Assembly: GCA_035302865.1 (NCBI GenBank)
Contig: DATGSF010000224.1
Location: 1 to 27,174, forward strand
From: DATGSF01 sp035302865
GTDB lineage: Bacteria; Bacteroidota; Bacteroidia; Chitinophagales; Chitinophagaceae
DNA: 27,174 bases
Reading direction: 5' to 3'
The notes below the pieces were generated by a model that ran no database searches, was not told the DNA's origin, and worked only from the letters and a program-made list of their open reading frames with translations. Position numbers and translations under genes: made by a program. Below, piece after piece: positions 1 through 8,624 of this stretch; position 1 is the stretch's first letter, and each line of letters opens with the position of its first letter.

Positions 1-718
1 GATTAGGCTCAATTGAGGAAATTCTAAAACGATCTATTCCTTCTGTTTTTTCTATTTCCTTCATAAGGTCAAAAAAGTTTTCTTCTCTTCTTTTACCGCC
101 TTCATTACCTTTTCCAAAATCACCCAAATTAATACCTGTTAAAACAATCTCCTTCGTTCCTGTTGCTGCTAATTCATTAATGTTATTTATTACACCCTTT
201 ATAGAATCAGATCTGCTATGTCCACGTGCTAAAGGAATTGTACAAAAAGTACAAGAATAATCACATCCATCTTGTACCTTTAAAAATGTTCTTGTTCTAT
301 CATTTAAAGAATAAGAATAGTTAAATCCTTCAACATCATCTATATCGCAAGAGCATATTTTCGTACTATCACCTTTAGTGTAATCTGAGATATGTTCTAA
401 TAAATTAAACTTTTCTGTTGCTCCTAATACAATATCTACTCCATCAATTTCCGCAATTTCTTTTGGTTTTAATTGAGCATAACAACCAATGACTGCTACT
501 ACAGCCTCTGGTGCTCTTCTTTGTATTCGGCGCACTAACTGTCTGCATTCCTTATCTGCATTATTGGTTACAGAACAGGTATTTATAACATATATATCAG
601 CTTTGTCATCAAATTCTTTTTTCTCAAAACCAGCCTCTTCCATTTGGCGGCTGAGTGTAGATGTTTCAGAGAAATTTAGTTTACATCCAAGTGTATGAAA
701 GGCAATCGATTTTTTCAT
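1..718 (-). CDS. mtaB: tRNA (t6A37) methylthiotransferase MtaB-like, C-terminus outside the window
   Basis: Radical-SAM methylthiotransferase expected to add a methylthio group to t6A37 of ANN-decoding tRNAs. About 239 codons are present; the family is usually about 430-450 aa, so the TRAM end lies beyond base 1. Seen: the UPF0004 cysteines C12 (TLGCKLN), C48 (NTCSVTN) and C79 (IGCYAQL), then the radical-SAM cluster C152, C156, C159 in GCDYSCTFCTIP, followed by LTGINLGDFGKG. TLGCKLN and GCDYSCTFC point to the MtaB branch rather than MiaB or RimO. The start is the ATG at 716-718, immediately before the KKSIAFHTLGC fold start. A strong hairpin lies 22 nt upstream. The product is cytosolic. The family is certain; the choice of MtaB over its paralogues is likely. 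Confidence 0.9.
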   Translation of the reverse strand, partial: MKKSIAFHTLGCKLNFSETSTLSRQMEEAGFEKKEFDDKADIYVINTCSVTNNADKECRQLVRRIQRRAPEAVVAVIGCYAQLKPKEIAEIDGVDIVLGATEKFNLLEHISDYTKGDSTKICSCDIDDVEGFNYSYSLNDRTRTFLKVQDGCDYSCTFCTIPLARGHSRSDSIKGVINNINELAATGTKEIVLTGINLGDFGKGNEGGKRREENFFDLMKEIEKTEGIDRFRISSIEPN

Positions 719-740
719 TTTAATAAGCATTTTCACAAAT

Positions 741-777
741 AAAACAAGACAATAGCAAAATACTATTGTCTTGTTTT
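741..777 (-). terminator. Perfect 15-bp inverted repeat, probable terminator after the DUF6580 gene
   Basis: The arms at 741-755 and 763-777 are exact reverse complements with a 7-nt loop. Read on the minus strand, the second arm ends in TTTT followed by ATTTG. It sits 25 nt past the stop of the DUF6580 gene and 22 nt before the mtaB ATG, so it could end the upstream transcript or act as an attenuator for mtaB. Confidence 0.7.
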
Positions 778-802
778 ATTAATCGTCAATAGTATAATCT
801 TT

Positions 803-1381
803 TTAAGAAATCTTGTTTTCTTGAATAGCCAAGTCGCTTTTTAAAGCAAAAAGATAAAATAAACCAAAAGTTGCAAAGGTGTATAACACGTCACCTACGA
901 TTGCATTGAAGAATAATTCAGTTCCCATTGGAGTATAAAAAGGTATAGCCATTAAATAGGTTTGAATTAATCCTGCAAAGCTATAACCATAATAACCAGC
1001 TAAAAAAACACCTAAATTAGAAATTATCCAAAACAAAAGACTTCCTGAAACTGCAAATCCTAATAAATTTAAGGCCTTCGGCTTCTTAATGCTATTTCCT
1101 AATAATACAACTAAAGCCATCGCACCATAAACGAAGAATTGGCTAAATCCGTAAAAGCCTGTTCCGTAAAACACTTCTAATAAAACATCAGAAATGAAAT
1201 AAATAATAAAAGGAATTAAATAAGCCCAAGAAGATTTTTTAAATAAAAAACCTGAAAATAAGGCAATTCCCACCAGTGGAGCAAAATTATACCAATCCAT
1301 CCCTACGCTTATCAAGCGAAGAGCAATTGCAAAAACAATAATTAAACTTCCTATATAATATTTTTTATTCCAATTTTTCAT
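803..1381 (-). CDS. DUF6580 family integral membrane protein
   Basis: Hydrophobic protein of 192 aa from the chosen start, with about five or six membrane-spanning stretches. It has the NFAPLVGIALFSGF block and a SDVL motif after a long helix, which I associate with DUF6580, a Bacteroidota membrane family resembling substrate-binding S components of ECF transporters. Function and substrate are unknown. An in-frame ATG at 1414 would add 11 residues (VILCYKLVFI). I prefer the ATG at 1379-1381 because it is followed directly by KNWNKKYYIG and a transmembrane helix, and because a perfect TAnnTTTG lies at 1403-1410, which would put the upstream ATG outside the transcript. It follows the GlsB-type gene on the same strand. 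Confidence 0.75.
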   Translation of the reverse strand: MKNWNKKYYIGSLIIVFAIALRLISVGMDWYNFAPLVGIALFSGFLFKKSSWAYLIPFIIYFISDVLLEVFYGTGFYGFSQFFVYGAMALVVLLGNSIKKPKALNLLGFAVSGSLLFWIISNLGVFLAGYYGYSFAGLIQTYLMAIPFYTPMGTELFFNAIVGDVLYTFATFGLFYLFALKSDLAIQENKIS

Positions 1382-1402
1382 AATAAAAACCAATTTATAG
1401 CA

Positions 1403-1410
1403 CAAAATTA
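1403..1410 (-). promoter_or_regulatory. Bacteroidota -7 element TAATTTTG
   Basis: Exact match to TAnnTTTG on the minus strand in the 40-nt gap before the DUF6580 gene, about 22 nt upstream of the preferred ATG at 1381. No good -33 TTG is visible, so the call rests on the -7 box and its position. Confidence 0.4.
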
Positions 1411-1421
1411 CCAATTTAATT

Positions 1422-1706
1422 TTAAATCTCTTCTTCTACATCTATATTTTTCTTATTTTTCACCATTCTAAAAATGGCACTAAATAAGACAGCACCTATA
1501 ATTGCAGTTAATAAACTCAAATAATCAGGGACTTTGCTTGTGCTTCCAATGGTGTATTTTCCTATAAAGCCTCCTACTATTGCTCCAAAAACACCAACTA
1601 AACTATAAGCTAAGCACCCTTGAGGACCATGCTTGGCAGGTAATATCCACTTGCTTGTAAATCCTGCTAATCCTCCAAAAAATATCCAAATTAAAATTTC
1701 TTTCAT
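1422..1706 (-). CDS. GlsB/YeaQ/YmgE family stress-response membrane protein
   Basis: A 94-aa protein with three hydrophobic helices and the glycine-rich pattern of the transglycosylase-associated family: FFGGLAGFTSKWILP at the N-terminus, GVFGAIVGGFIGKY in the middle and LLTAIIGAVLF near the C-terminus, ending in a short charged tail. Its length is typical of the family. Family members are small inner-membrane proteins often induced by stress, with no settled biochemical role. It starts 16 nt after the TPR gene on the same strand, so the two are probably co-transcribed. Confidence 0.88.
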   Translation of the reverse strand: MKEILIWIFFGGLAGFTSKWILPAKHGPQGCLAYSLVGVFGAIVGGFIGKYTIGSTSKVPDYLSLLTAIIGAVLFSAIFRMVKNKKNIDVEEEI

Positions 1707-1722
1707 TGCTCTTTATTCAAAT

Positions 1723-3147
1723 TTAATGCTTCTTATATTTTCCAATAAGATTAATCACCGAATTCCTTTTACTAAGTTCCGGCATTAATGCAAAAATACT
1801 CTTAGATTTTTTAGCATCCAAAGAAAGTGCGTTTTCTAATAATAACATTGCTTCTTTAGTATTGCCTAAACCAAAATGAATAACAGCATTTAGATACATT
1901 AAATCAATATTTTCTCCTAAATAATAAAATGCTTCTTCAATGGCTTCTTGTGCAGTTTCATATAATTCCAATTGAATTAATCTTTTTAGATATAAAATCC
2001 AAGGGGTAATATTTTTAACTTTAATAGAAGTTGCTTTTTTAAGAAATGCAAAGCCTGTTTCAAAATCCTCCATTTCCAATAAGGCAATTCCTACTCCTTG
2101 TAAGCTTTTTAGATGTTTGTTATTAATAACAAGTGCATGTTCATAATGTTTTAAGGCAGCATCCCATTTTCCCTCCTTGGCATATAAAGATCCTATTTTA
2201 TAATATAAATTTTCATCTTCAGGGTCTAAATGACTCGCGAGTAAATAATATTGCCTTGCTGACTCGAAATTCCCTAACTTTTCATAACATAGTCCTAAAG
2301 CTTCAAATACCACATCTTCTTCCACACCTAAATCTATATGTTTTTTTAGTGAGTTTATTGCCTTTTTATATTGCTTTAAACGAATATAGGCATCAGCAAT
2401 ATTTCTATAAGCAAATTCAAATTTATCATCAATAACTAAACAAAATTCATAGGCGTCTATAGCTTCTAAATATTGCCTTTTTCCTTGGAAGGCTGTACCT
2501 AAATTGAACCATGCAATGGAATTGTAGGGATCCTCATTTACAATATATTGATGAATTTTTATGCTTTCATCATATAACTCTAAAAAGCTAGTCCAAAAAC
2601 TTATTTTATGTAATGCATCCTCATTTTTATAATCTAAAAACAAAATTTCTTCTAAAACATAGAATACTTTTTTATAATCTTCAATTTCATCATAGATTTC
2701 AGAAAGTTCTAAAAGTAAATTGATACGGTCTTTTCCTTCAAATAAATCTAATTTGAATTTAAGTAATCCAATAGCTTCATTATACTGTTCTTTTGCTTTT
2801 AAAATATCAGAACGTAAAATAATAGAGTCAATAGACTGAAACTCAAGTTGATCATATTTATCAAGTGCTAATAAGGCTTGTCCAAACTTTTGCATGTGGA
2901 ATAAAATTTCTGCCTTGAGAATAAATATGTTAGGAGAATAAGGATAAAATTGTTCTGCTAATTCACACGCTTCAATTGCGGATATACCGTCATCTTCTTG
3001 ATAAAAGAAATCAATTAAAATCTCAAACTCTTCTTCAGTTAAAAGACGGGTATGATCGCCTGCTTTTATTTTATGAAAAAGCAGCATTAGGTTCTCTATT
3101 GAACCGTCACTCATATCATCATTATCCCAATAATTTTCCCCAAACAT
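1723..3147 (-). CDS. Tetratricopeptide repeat protein
   Basis: A 474-aa protein, acidic at the N-terminus (ENYWDNDDMSDGS), with no signal peptide, so probably cytosolic. From about residue 60 onward it is built of successive TPR helical pairs. Clear units include SIAWFNLGTAFQGKRQYLEA, FAYRNIADAYIRLKQYKKAI, VVFEALGLCYEKLGNFESA, NLYYKIGSLYAKEGKWDAAL and IDLMYLNAVIHFGLGNTKEA. Such proteins are scaffolds; nothing here names a partner. It lies 58 nt downstream of the S41 protease gene and 16 nt upstream of the GlsB-type gene, all on the minus strand. The ATG at 3147 is the first in frame and is followed directly by the conserved-looking acidic stretch. Confidence 0.85.
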   Translation of the reverse strand: MFGENYWDNDDMSDGSIENLMLLFHKIKAGDHTRLLTEEEFEILIDFFYQEDDGISAIEACELAEQFYPYSPNIFILKAEILFHMQKFGQALLALDKYDQLEFQSIDSIILRSDILKAKEQYNEAIGLLKFKLDLFEGKDRINLLLELSEIYDEIEDYKKVFYVLEEILFLDYKNEDALHKISFWTSFLELYDESIKIHQYIVNEDPYNSIAWFNLGTAFQGKRQYLEAIDAYEFCLVIDDKFEFAYRNIADAYIRLKQYKKAINSLKKHIDLGVEEDVVFEALGLCYEKLGNFESARQYYLLASHLDPEDENLYYKIGSLYAKEGKWDAALKHYEHALVINNKHLKSLQGVGIALLEMEDFETGFAFLKKATSIKVKNITPWILYLKRLIQLELYETAQEAIEEAFYYLGENIDLMYLNAVIHFGLGNTKEAMLLLENALSLDAKKSKSIFALMPELSKRNSVINLIGKYKKH

Positions 3148-3205
3148 AGCTATATTAAAGTCTTTGTACCCAATATATAAATATTTTTTAACAAAAATGT
3201 TTCTT

Positions 3206-4864
3206 TTACTTTTTTTCTAAAATATTCTTGTAAAGATTTGGCATTTCTATGAGCTCTATGGCTTTTTCTAAACTTGCATTCGGATGATGAAATATATATT
3301 TATGTACTCCCTCTTCAAAATAATAGCGTTTGATTATTTCTTTACCTATTGCAAATTCTATAGCATTTTTGTTTTTTTCTATTAGGCTTTTTTGTAAAGA
3401 TTCTAAATCTTTTTCGAAATTATTTAGTAAGTGATTTATTTCTTTGTCCTTATTTTCTTTAGTGAATTGTTGCTTCCAATTTTTCCATTCTTTGCCTAAT
3501 AAAATTTCTGTTGCAAGTTCATTTTGCATTACAAATGTTTTGAACGCTTCCCAATCCTTTTCAGAAAGTTTAAAATTCTCAATTGATGGTTTCTCTTGGT
3601 TCTTCTTGTAATATTGGGTTGCAAAATCAAAAATAATATAATTGCTTTTTAATGCTACAATTAAAGGATTCGCTTTTTCTTCTTCTATGAAAATATCAGG
3701 ATCTATCCCTCCCCCATCTTTCACTTTTCTTCCATTTTTCGTTAAAAACGTTTTTCTCCTCTCTTCAGGTATATGTGCAACGCTTCCATCTTCGTTTTTT
3801 TGTGCATAATCTATGGACTGAATGCTTCTTCCCGAAGGAGTATAATAATAAGCTGTTGTTAATTTTAAACGTGTGTTATACCCTAAAGGTCGTATATTTT
3901 GTACTAAGCCTTTTCCGTAAGAACGATCACCAAGAACTACACCGCGGTCCATATCCTGAATTGTTCCTGAAACAATTTCAGAGGCAGAGGCAGATTGATG
4001 ATTTATAAGTACTACAAGAGGTAATTCTGTATTCCATGCATCTCTTTGCGTAGTTAAAACTTGCTTTTGGTTTTCATCTTTACCTTCTACACTAACCACA
4101 ACTTCATTTTTAGGAATAAATAAATTAGATACCTTAATTGCTTGGTCTAATAAACCACCGGGATTACCTCTTAAATCTAATATAATTCCTTTCAAATCTT
4201 TTTCCTTCTTCATTCTTTCTAGTTCTCTTCGAATTTCTGCTTCTGAACTTTGAATAAATTGACTTAGGGAAATATATGCTATGTTTTCTTCCGAACCTAT
4301 TAATTCAGCAGCGCGTAAACTGGCAAAATTTGAAACTTTTCTTTTTAATTCAATTTGCTCTTCTTTCTCATTTAAATTTCGGATTAATAATTGAATGGTG
4401 GAACTACTGGAAAAAAGACTATTAATTTCATCTTCACTTTTTCCTTCTAAACTCATTCCATTTATTTTTAAAATTGTACTGCCTATAGGAATGTTTTTTG
4501 AAACCAGAGGACTTTCTTTTTGTATATTAGAAATAATAATTTTTTTGTTTTTATTGACGATTGAAATACCTAGAGATTCTATATTTCCTTGAGATTCTAA
4601 TCTAAAGTCTTCCAAATCAGATTCAGAATAAAAAACAGTATACGGATCTAAGTCTTCTAACATAGCATTCAAACCAACATTTAACATGCGATTGGGATCA
4701 ATATTTTTAATATAATCATTGTTCAATTCTTTTATAACTTGATTATAAATTTCCATGTTTTTAGAAATCTCAAAATAACGATCGGTTTCGTCCTTGTACT
4801 GTGACCAACTCGTATTTATAAGCAAAATTAATATAGCATTTAAAGCAAAAAATTGTAATTTCAT
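3206..4864 (-). CDS. S41 family C-terminal processing peptidase (Ctp/Prc type)
   Basis: A 552-aa exported serine protease. Residues 1-21 form a signal peptide ending at SWS-Q. Residues about 25-85 carry the usual LDPYTVFYS helix region, about 92-165 a PDZ domain (SLGISIV, IPIGSTILKINGM), and about 190-345 the S41 core. The nucleophile is predicted as S293 in HQSASASEI and the general-base lysine as K318 in SYGKGLVQ; the 25-residue spacing is normal for CtpA-type Ser/Lys proteases. LDLRGNPGGLL (230-239) is the conserved core strand. The C-terminal 150 residues are charged and helical, as in Bacteroidota members. It probably acts in the periplasm on envelope or lipoprotein substrates. It is divergent from the NadR-type kinase gene across a 63-nt gap. 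Confidence 0.93.
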   Translation of the reverse strand: MKLQFFALNAILILLINTSWSQYKDETDRYFEISKNMEIYNQVIKELNNDYIKNIDPNRMLNVGLNAMLEDLDPYTVFYSESDLEDFRLESQGNIESLGISIVNKNKKIIISNIQKESPLVSKNIPIGSTILKINGMSLEGKSEDEINSLFSSSSTIQLLIRNLNEKEEQIELKRKVSNFASLRAAELIGSEENIAYISLSQFIQSSEAEIRRELERMKKEKDLKGIILDLRGNPGGLLDQAIKVSNLFIPKNEVVVSVEGKDENQKQVLTTQRDAWNTELPLVVLINHQSASASEIVSGTIQDMDRGVVLGDRSYGKGLVQNIRPLGYNTRLKLTTAYYYTPSGRSIQSIDYAQKNEDGSVAHIPEERRKTFLTKNGRKVKDGGGIDPDIFIEEEKANPLIVALKSNYIIFDFATQYYKKNQEKPSIENFKLSEKDWEAFKTFVMQNELATEILLGKEWKNWKQQFTKENKDKEINHLLNNFEKDLESLQKSLIEKNKNAIEFAIGKEIIKRYYFEEGVHKYIFHHPNASLEKAIELIEMPNLYKNILEKK

Positions 4865-4927
4865 ATCTCTATATTCTCTGTTTCTTTAGCAATTTAAGTA
4901 ATATTGTTTAAAAACAAATAAAATTTA

Positions 4928-5467
4928 ATGAAAGCTGCCTTATTAAAAATTGCAATTATAGGTCCTGAGTCAACTGGAAAAAGCACTCTTTCCCAAGCTT
5001 TGGCATGGCATTATAAAACAAAATGGAGTCGAGAATACGCAAGGAAATACTTGGAGAATTTAAATAGGGACTACATTCAAGAAGATTTAATTGAAATAGC
5101 TAAAGGGCAAATTGCCAATGAAGAAAAGGCAATACAAAATGCAAGAAAATATGTGTTTTTTGATACTAATCTAGAAGTTATAAAAGTTTGGTCGCAATAT
5201 AAATATGGAAATGTTCCTGATCCAATTTATCATTGGCATAAAGCCAGGGAATATCATGCTTATATTTTAACAAATATTGATTTGCCTTGGGAAGATGATC
5301 CTTTAAGAGAACATCCTGATCCTAAACAAAGAAAAGAACTGTTTGCTATTTATTTAAATATAGTAAAAAAATCAGGACTACCCTATCATATAGTTTCAGG
5401 AAATGAAAAAGATCGCCTAGAAAGCGCGATAAAGTTTTTGAATAAAGAATTTGGGGAGAATTATTAA
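4928..5467 (+). CDS. NadR-type nicotinamide-riboside kinase-like ATPase (AAA_28)
   Basis: A 179-aa P-loop kinase. The Walker A motif GPESTGKST is at residues 12-20 and a Walker-B-like FFDTNLEVIKVW is at 77-88. The WSREYARKYL and DLPWEDDPLREHPD segments are hallmarks of the C-terminal domain of NadR, which phosphorylates nicotinamide riboside to NMN. The NMN adenylyltransferase and helix-turn-helix domains of full-length NadR are absent, as is usual for this stand-alone family in Bacteroidota. Often pnuC is adjacent; it is not here. Substrate is inferred from family only. A weak -7-like TAATATTG is at 4899-4906. The gene converges on ligA. Confidence 0.83.
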   Translation: MKAALLKIAIIGPESTGKSTLSQALAWHYKTKWSREYARKYLENLNRDYIQEDLIEIAKGQIANEEKAIQNARKYVFFDTNLEVIKVWSQYKYGNVPDPIYHWHKAREYHAYILTNIDLPWEDDPLREHPDPKQRKELFAIYLNIVKKSGLPYHIVSGNEKDRLESAIKFLNKEFGENY

Positions 5468-5523
5468 TCCTTATTGAGAATTTATGCGGTGAATGTTTAT
5501 TGTCATAAACTCCCAATAAGGAT
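5467..5523. terminator. Large inverted repeat between convergent genes, probable bidirectional terminator
   Basis: The arms at 5467-5486 and 5504-5523 match at 18 of 20 positions around a 17-nt loop. The left arm begins on the last base of the kinase stop codon. It lies between the plus-strand kinase and minus-strand ligA (stop at 5554). There is no long T tract on either side, so termination is inferred from position and stem size. Confidence 0.6.
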
Positions 5524-5553
5524 GTATAAATTATTGATAAAATAATTAATCTT

Positions 5554-7680
5554 TTATTCTGTACTATTTAATTCTTTCATCCAATCTAAGAAAGCTTGCT
5601 CTTCAATGATATTTACAGTGCCTAGTTTTTGTGCATTTTTTAATTTACTTCCTGCTTTTTCTCCAACAATTAAGTAATCTAGATTTTTACTAACATTTGA
5701 TAATACTTTTGCTCCAAGCTTTTCCACCATTTCTTCCGCTTCTTTGCGCTTCAACTGCTGTAAGGCACCAGTAAATAAGAATGTTTTATTGCTTAATGCA
5801 CTTTCTGTATTTGATTTTTCTGAAGAGGCCTGCATATTTACACCTAAAGAGGCCAAGTTTTCTAACATTTCAATATTTTCTTCTCTATGAAAAAAAGCAT
5901 AAATTGAAGAAGAAACTTTAGGACCTATATCTTCCAATTCCATTAGCTGCTCTACCGACCAATTTCGTAAATCCAGTAAATGATTAATATTTTTGGCTAA
6001 AATCTTAGCTGTTGTTTCTCCTACAAAACGAATTCCTAAACCAAAGATTAGTCTATGTAAATCTTGTTTTTTAGAATTTTCAATTGCATTTTTTAAATTT
6101 TCTACTGATTTGGCACCAAAATTTTCTAACTGTGCAATTTTCGTAAAATCTAATTGATAAATACTAAGAATGTTTTTTAATAAACCTAAATCATAAAATC
6201 TTTTAATGTTAGCTTCACCTAAATTCTTAATATCCATTGCATTTTTACTTGAAAAATGTATTAGATGCTCTACTACCTGTGCTGGGCAACTGGCATTAAT
6301 ACATCTCCAAGCAACCTCTCCTTCTTCTTTAAATAATTCTTCTGAACATTCAGGACAATGTTTAGGAAATATTATTTTTTTCTGACTTCCATCGCGTAAC
6401 TCTTTCAATGGTTTTACTATATATGGAATAACATCCCCGGCTCTTTCAACTAATACATGGTCTCCAATATGTAAATTTTTTTCAATGATATTGTCTTCAT
6501 TAAACAAGGAAACGCTAGTTACTATTACTCCACCAACTCCTAGAGGTGCAATTTTTGCTACGGGAGTTATGCTTCCTGTTCTTCCAACTTGAAATTCTAC
6601 ATTTTCTAATATAGAAGTTCCTTGTCTTGCCTTAAATTTATATGCCATTGCCCATCTTGGGTGATGAGATGTGCTACCTAATTTTTTTTGCATAGAAATG
6701 CTATCAACCTTAATCACCATGCCATCAACTTCATAGTCTAAATCATCTCTCCCTTCTTCAAACTCTGCACAGTATTGTATAACATCTTCTATATTATCCA
6801 TTTTTTTTAAAACGGAATAAGGAGTGGCGAATCCATTATCATTTAACCATTTTATGGTATCATAATGACTGTCTAATACCCTAGCTGCTTCCTCTCCTTC
6901 TTGTGCTAAAGTGTAAGAAACATGATAACTTAAAGCTTTTAAGCCTCTATTTCTCACTTCTACAGGATCCAGCATGCGTAAAGTACCAGAAGCCGCATTT
7001 CGAGGGTTTGCAAAAATACTTAAATTTTCTTTAGCTCTATTTTCATTTATTTTTTTGAATGTGCTTAAAGGAATCAAAACTTCCCCGCGAATTTCCATTT
7101 CTTGAATACCTATAGCAGATAAAGGTGTAGATAAGGGAATTGATTTAATTTGTCGGATATTTTTAGTGATATCTTCACCCTCTACCCCATTACCTCGTGT
7201 AGCTCCTCTTTGTAAAATATCATTCTTAAAAATTAAAGAAATCCCAGCTCCATCGTATTTGGGTTCTACCGTATAAAAAATCTTATCTTCTCCAATTAAT
7301 TGCTTACATCTTCTATCCCAATCTCTTAAGTCATCTGCATTATAAGAATTGTCTAAACTTAACATTGGTACTCTATGGGCAACAGTATTCCATGATTCTG
7401 TTATGTCCGAAGCTATTCTATGTGTAGGAGAATCTTCAGTAATCCAATCAGGATTTGAGTTTTCAACATTCTTTAATAAAGTAAATAACTGATCATACTC
7501 CACATCTGCCAATAAGGGCTCGTTAAGAACATAATACCTCCAATCTGAAAAGTGCAATATTTCTCTTAAAGTAGATAAGTCTTCAAAAGAAACATTATCA
7601 GGCTTTTTAGTTAGAAACTCTTTAGCATTTTTCTGAATGCTTATAATGTTTTTATTATTTAAATGATTTTTGTTTTTCAT
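5554..7680 (-). CDS. ligA: NAD-dependent DNA ligase LigA
   Basis: Seals nicks in DNA using NAD+, in replication and repair. 708 aa, slightly longer than typical because of a short polar N-terminal extension (about 25 residues, Asn/Lys-rich). Domain order: Ia domain around 35-95 (WRYYVLNEPLLADVEYDQL), adenylation domain with catalytic K141 in EPKYDGAGIS and RGATRGNGVEGED, OB fold around 350-430 (VEFQVGRTGSITPVAKI), a zinc finger with C442, C445, C460, C465, helix-hairpin-helix region around 470-610 (LGIRFVGETTAKIL), and a BRCT domain from about 630 (KTFLFTGALQQLKR to DYLIVGEKAGSKL). All key residues are present. It starts 11 nt after the miaA stop, so it is probably the last gene of the pRiA4b ORF-3/miaA/ligA operon. 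Confidence 0.98.
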   Translation of the reverse strand: MKNKNHLNNKNIISIQKNAKEFLTKKPDNVSFEDLSTLREILHFSDWRYYVLNEPLLADVEYDQLFTLLKNVENSNPDWITEDSPTHRIASDITESWNTVAHRVPMLSLDNSYNADDLRDWDRRCKQLIGEDKIFYTVEPKYDGAGISLIFKNDILQRGATRGNGVEGEDITKNIRQIKSIPLSTPLSAIGIQEMEIRGEVLIPLSTFKKINENRAKENLSIFANPRNAASGTLRMLDPVEVRNRGLKALSYHVSYTLAQEGEEAARVLDSHYDTIKWLNDNGFATPYSVLKKMDNIEDVIQYCAEFEEGRDDLDYEVDGMVIKVDSISMQKKLGSTSHHPRWAMAYKFKARQGTSILENVEFQVGRTGSITPVAKIAPLGVGGVIVTSVSLFNEDNIIEKNLHIGDHVLVERAGDVIPYIVKPLKELRDGSQKKIIFPKHCPECSEELFKEEGEVAWRCINASCPAQVVEHLIHFSSKNAMDIKNLGEANIKRFYDLGLLKNILSIYQLDFTKIAQLENFGAKSVENLKNAIENSKKQDLHRLIFGLGIRFVGETTAKILAKNINHLLDLRNWSVEQLMELEDIGPKVSSSIYAFFHREENIEMLENLASLGVNMQASSEKSNTESALSNKTFLFTGALQQLKRKEAEEMVEKLGAKVLSNVSKNLDYLIVGEKAGSKLKNAQKLGTVNIIEEQAFLDWMKELNSTE

Positions 7681-7691
7681 AATGTAAATAA

Positions 7692-8624
7692 CTATCTAAG
7701 TAAAACTTCATCTACTTTGTTTATAATTTTATTTAAATCTTCAGGACTAAACCATTGAACATTCTCTTCGCGCTTTAGCCAAGTAATTTGCCTTTTAGCA
7801 TATTTTCTAGTGTTTTGTTTTATCTTTTCTATAGCTTCTTGAATTGTAATTTCACCATCAAATGCTAAGAATAATTCTCTATACCCAACAGTGTCTAAAT
7901 TTTTTAAATGCCTATAAGGATATAATGACTTTGCTTCATCAATTAGCCCTTCTTTTACCATTAAATCTACTCTTTTATTAATTCTATCGTATAAAACTTC
8001 TCTATCTGTATTTATTGCAAAAAATAAGGTGTCAAATGGTCTTTCTTTTTTATTTCCTTTTCTAAATTCTTGAATGGATTTACCTGTAGAGTTTTTAAAT
8101 ACTAATGCACGTAACATGCGATGTGGATTTTCTAAAGCTTGATCTTTTGGAAATAATGGATCTTGAATTTGTATTTCTTTTTGCAACCATTCTAGCCCAT
8201 TATCTTTGTATTTTTGGAGTATTTCCTTTTCTATGTCCTTATCTATATCAGGCATTTCATCAAAACCTTCAATAAGAGCTTTGATATAAAGTCCAGTTCC
8301 GCCACAAAGTATTGCAATTGGCTTTTTTTGAAAAATAGATTTTAAGGCTCTTAAGGAATATTCTTCATAATCAATCGCTGTTAAAGAATCATGAATGCTA
8401 TGACTTGCAATAAAATGATGTGGTATTCCTTTTTGTTCTTCCCTATTAGGACGTGCAGTTCCAATACGCATTTCCTTATAGCATTGACGCGAGTCTGCAG
8501 AAAGAATCTCTGTTTGATAGTGTTGTGCTAATTGTACACTTATACTCGTTTTTCCAATTGCAGTGGGGCCTGCAATCACAATTAATAAGGGCTTTTTTTT
8601 ATTCTTATTCCGAACTAAATCCAT
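7692..8624 (-). CDS. miaA: tRNA dimethylallyltransferase MiaA
   Basis: Transfers a dimethylallyl group from DMAPP to N6 of A37 in tRNAs reading UNN codons. 310 aa, the usual size. Seen: P-loop GPTAIGKT (19-26), the DSRQ motif with D44 to Q47 that contacts A37, RIGTARP (53-59), CGGTGLYIKALIEG (107-120), NPHRMLRAL, and the C-terminal TVGYRE and YAKRQITWLKRE blocks. The ATG at 8624 lies 20 nt inside the upstream gene; no other ATG precedes the P-loop, so the overlap is real and suggests translational coupling. It is followed 11 nt later by ligA. Confidence 0.97.
   Translation of the reverse strand: MDLVRNKNKKKPLLIVIAGPTAIGKTSISVQLAQHYQTEILSADSRQCYKEMRIGTARPNREEQKGIPHHFIASHSIHDSLTAIDYEEYSLRALKSIFQKKPIAILCGGTGLYIKALIEGFDEMPDIDKDIEKEILQKYKDNGLEWLQKEIQIQDPLFPKDQALENPHRMLRALVFKNSTGKSIQEFRKGNKKERPFDTLFFAINTDREVLYDRINKRVDLMVKEGLIDEAKSLYPYRHLKNLDTVGYRELFLAFDGEITIQEAIEKIKQNTRKYAKRQITWLKREENVQWFSPEDLNKIINKVDEVLLR

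Noticed and set aside
489..698. Plus-strand 69-codon frame opposite mtaB
   Set aside because: The minus strand encodes the full radical-SAM motif set over the same bases.
2133..2435. Plus-strand 100-codon frame inside the TPR gene
   Set aside because: Antisense to a convincing repeat protein, with no family features; a shadow of AT-rich codons.
3775..4592. Two plus-strand frames inside the S41 protease gene
   Set aside because: Antisense to a gene with complete catalytic motifs; the translations look random.
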